Below, piece by piece: positions 4,939 through 6,018 of a stretch of DNA of 6,018 bases. Each line of letters opens with the position of its first letter. Position 1 is the stretch's first letter. The stretch spans positions 1 through 6,018 of the forward strand of contig DGRV01000089.1 of NCBI GenBank assembly GCA_002391225.1, in the 5' to 3' direction. A program made the position numbers and the translations under genes. The notes beneath the pieces are model-generated. The model had not been told where the DNA came from. It did not search any database and saw only the letters and a program-made list of their open reading frames with translations. Source of the stretch: Christensenella sp. UBA4379. GTDB lineage: Bacteria; Bacillota; Clostridia; Christensenellales; Aristaeellaceae.

Positions 4939-5399
4939 TGATTGAACGCATCGAAAACCCGGAAGCAAAGAGAGCCATCGCCAGGAAGGTACTGGAGGCC
5001 CTGCACGACTGGTTCGAGGTCGACGAGAGCCGGGAAAAATACATCGCCGAGAGCGCCGGCCAGATCTTCGTCGCCGCCAGGGAAGGCGGCGAATACGCGG
5101 GCTTCCTCTGCCTGAAGGAGACGGGCCGGGAGACGGTGGAGCTGGCCGTGATGGGCGTGCTCCGGGAATACCATCGCGGCGGGATCGGCAAAAGCCTGTT
5201 TGAAGCCGCCAAAGCCATCGCGCAGCAGGAAGGCTATCTGTTCATGCAGGTCAAAACTGTCCGCATGGGGATCTACGAGGATTATGACATCACCAACCGG
5301 TTTTACCGTGCCTGCGGCTTCAAGGAATTCGAGGTCATCCCCGAGCTGTGGGGCGAGGAAAACCCCTGTCAGATCTATGTGATGTATCTGGGAGAATGA
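4938..5399 (+). CDS. GNAT family N-acetyltransferase
   Basis: This complete 153-residue GNAT is the last gene of the plus-strand run. Motif A is VELAVMGVLREYHRGGIGKSLF (about residues 67-88) with the acetyl-CoA loop R80-G-G-I-G-K85, a textbook R-x-x-G-x-G/K form. Motif B is YDITNRFYRACGFKEFEV (about 116-133). A C-terminal strand region, ELWGEENPCQIYVMYL, closes the fold, and this ending is shared by a recognisable subset of Firmicute GNATs. The substrate is unknown. ATG 4938 is well supported: GAGGAGGGGG at 4924-4933 lies just upstream and the start overlaps the preceding TGA (TGATG), giving tight translational coupling to the GNAT-pyrophosphatase fusion. Nothing suggests damage. A hairpin 18 nt after its stop ends the run. 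Confidence 0.88.
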   Translation: MIERIENPEAKRAIARKVLEALHDWFEVDESREKYIAESAGQIFVAAREGGEYAGFLCLKETGRETVELAVMGVLREYHRGGIGKSLFEAAKAIAQQEGYLFMQVKTVRMGIYEDYDITNRFYRACGFKEFEVIPELWGEENPCQIYVMYLGE

Positions 5400-5417
5400 A
5401 AGAAAAGCATAAAGCAA

Positions 5418-5454
5418 AGCAACCATCCGCCGATCGTGCCGGCGGATGGTTGCT
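5418..5454. terminator. Bidirectional hairpin terminator between convergent genes
   Basis: AGCAACCATCCGCCG (5418-5432) and CGGCGGATGGTTGCT (5440-5454) form a perfect 15-bp stem with a 7-nt loop, placed between the GNAT stop (5399) and the convergent ABC ATPase stop (5478). On the minus strand the stem is followed by TTTGCTTTATGCTTTTCTTTC, a good T-rich tract, so it should terminate the ABC transporter transcript. On the plus strand only CGGTTT follows, so termination of the GNAT run is probably weaker or factor-assisted. Confidence 0.85.
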
Positions 5455-5477
5455 CGGTTTAGAAGCATACTGCCTGT

Positions 5478-6018
5478 TTACAGCAGATGCGCGCAGGTTT
5501 TGTCAAAGGAGATGGCGGCCTGGTCGCCCACGTGGAAGAGGGGCTTGTTGATCGGGCAGTTGTCCGTGATCTTGACCAGGGTATCCCCAACGCGGACGTG
5601 GTAGTTCTGGTAGGAGCCCATGAAACAGCTGAGCTCCACCGTGCAGGGCAGCTGACCCTCCTTTGCGATGACGATGGCTTCGGGCCGCAGGACGATTTCC
5701 GCTTCGGACCCGGCGGAGGGGCGGGTCGTGGTCTCCACGGTGACGGGGTGGCCGTTCACCTCAATCACGGCCTGGGAGGCGGAGGAAGAGGTGACCCTTC
5801 CTTTCAGGAAGTTGCACTCGCCGATGAAGTCCGCCACGAACTCGGACCGGGGATGGTAGTAAATCTCCACCGGAGAGCCCATCTGGGCGATGACGCCCGA
5901 TTTCATCAGGATGATCTGGTCGGACAGGGACATCGCCTCGCTCTGGTCATGGGTGACGTAGATGGCCGTGATGCCAAGCTTCTGCTGGATCTTGCGGATC
6001 TCGGTGCGCATCTGCACG
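5478..6018 (-). CDS. ABC importer ATP-binding protein with TOBE domain (partial, C-terminal part)
   Basis: The minus-strand frame is open to the right edge and stops with TAA at 5480-5478. It gives about 180 C-terminal residues of an ABC import ATPase. At the start of the visible part, VQMRTEIRKIQQKLGITAIYVTHDQSEAMSLSDQI holds the post-Walker-B helix and the switch histidine (T-H-D-Q). It is followed by the D-loop-distal strand I-L-M-K-S-G, then Q-M-G-S-P-V-E-I-Y-Y-H-P, as in ferric, spermidine and thiamine importers (FbpC/PotA type). The last ~100 residues, with I-V-L-R-P-E-A-I and LSCFMGSYQNYHVRVGDTLV, form a TOBE regulatory/substrate domain. Walker A, the signature motif and Walker B lie outside the window. 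The ATPase would energise a cytoplasmic-membrane importer; iron(III) is my best guess for the cargo but cannot be fixed without the permease and binding protein. Confidence 0.85.
   Translation of the reverse strand, partial: VQMRTEIRKIQQKLGITAIYVTHDQSEAMSLSDQIILMKSGVIAQMGSPVEIYYHPRSEFVADFIGECNFLKGRVTSSSASQAVIEVNGHPVTVETTTRPSAGSEAEIVLRPEAIVIAKEGQLPCTVELSCFMGSYQNYHVRVGDTLVKITDNCPINKPLFHVGDQAAISFDKTCAHLL

Noticed and set aside
1..5399. Integron-like or transposon-borne cassette array
   Set aside because: Genes overlap or are only a few nt apart with no repeated attC-like sites, terminal inverted repeats, target duplications or transposase/integrase coding sequence.
4920..5468. Minus-strand 182-codon frame opposite the last GNAT
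   Set aside because: Antisense to a well-supported GNAT and running into the terminator hairpin; no recognisable domain.

Overview
The window reads as chromosome of a moderately GC-rich Firmicute, most likely a gut Clostridia member (Oscillospiraceae/Lachnospiraceae-like). This is inferred from protein style, strong GGAGG-type ribosome binding sites, tight same-strand packing and the families present (DUF3795, DUF6199-like, RibD-C reductase, small ICMT-family methyltransferase). No marker gene fixes the taxonomy.

Layout: positions 1 to about 5400 are a dense plus-strand run of small, mostly single-domain genes. In order they are: the 3' end of a GNAT acetyltransferase; the 5' third of a second GNAT, cut by an amber codon and joined in frame to a RibD-C/dihydrofolate-reductase-like gene; a cytidine-deaminase-fold protein; a complete GNAT; a short stretch resembling the iron-binding tail of desulfoferrodoxin; a two-helix membrane protein; an iron-sulfur-flavoprotein-like FMN reductase; a cysteine-rich DUF3795 protein; an ICMT-family membrane methyltransferase with a 1-nt frameshift near its start; a GNAT fused to a family I pyrophosphatase-like domain; and a last GNAT. 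Junctions are short or overlapping, so the run is probably co-transcribed, although no promoter was recognised. A strong hairpin at 5418-5454 separates it from a convergent minus-strand ABC-import ATPase that leaves the window on the right.

Functionally this looks like an accessory small-molecule modification and redox set: acetyl transfer (five GNAT domains), deamination, flavin/Fe-S redox and methyl transfer. I do not see a single pathway joining them. The most notable property is erosion and re-joining of genes: a GNAT-reductase chimera with an amber stop, a desulfoferrodoxin tail behind an orphan Shine-Dalgarno, and a methyltransferase whose frameshift may be rescued by a TGATG stop-restart. 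I found no CRISPR array, RNA gene, transposase, integron site or recognisable new defence system.
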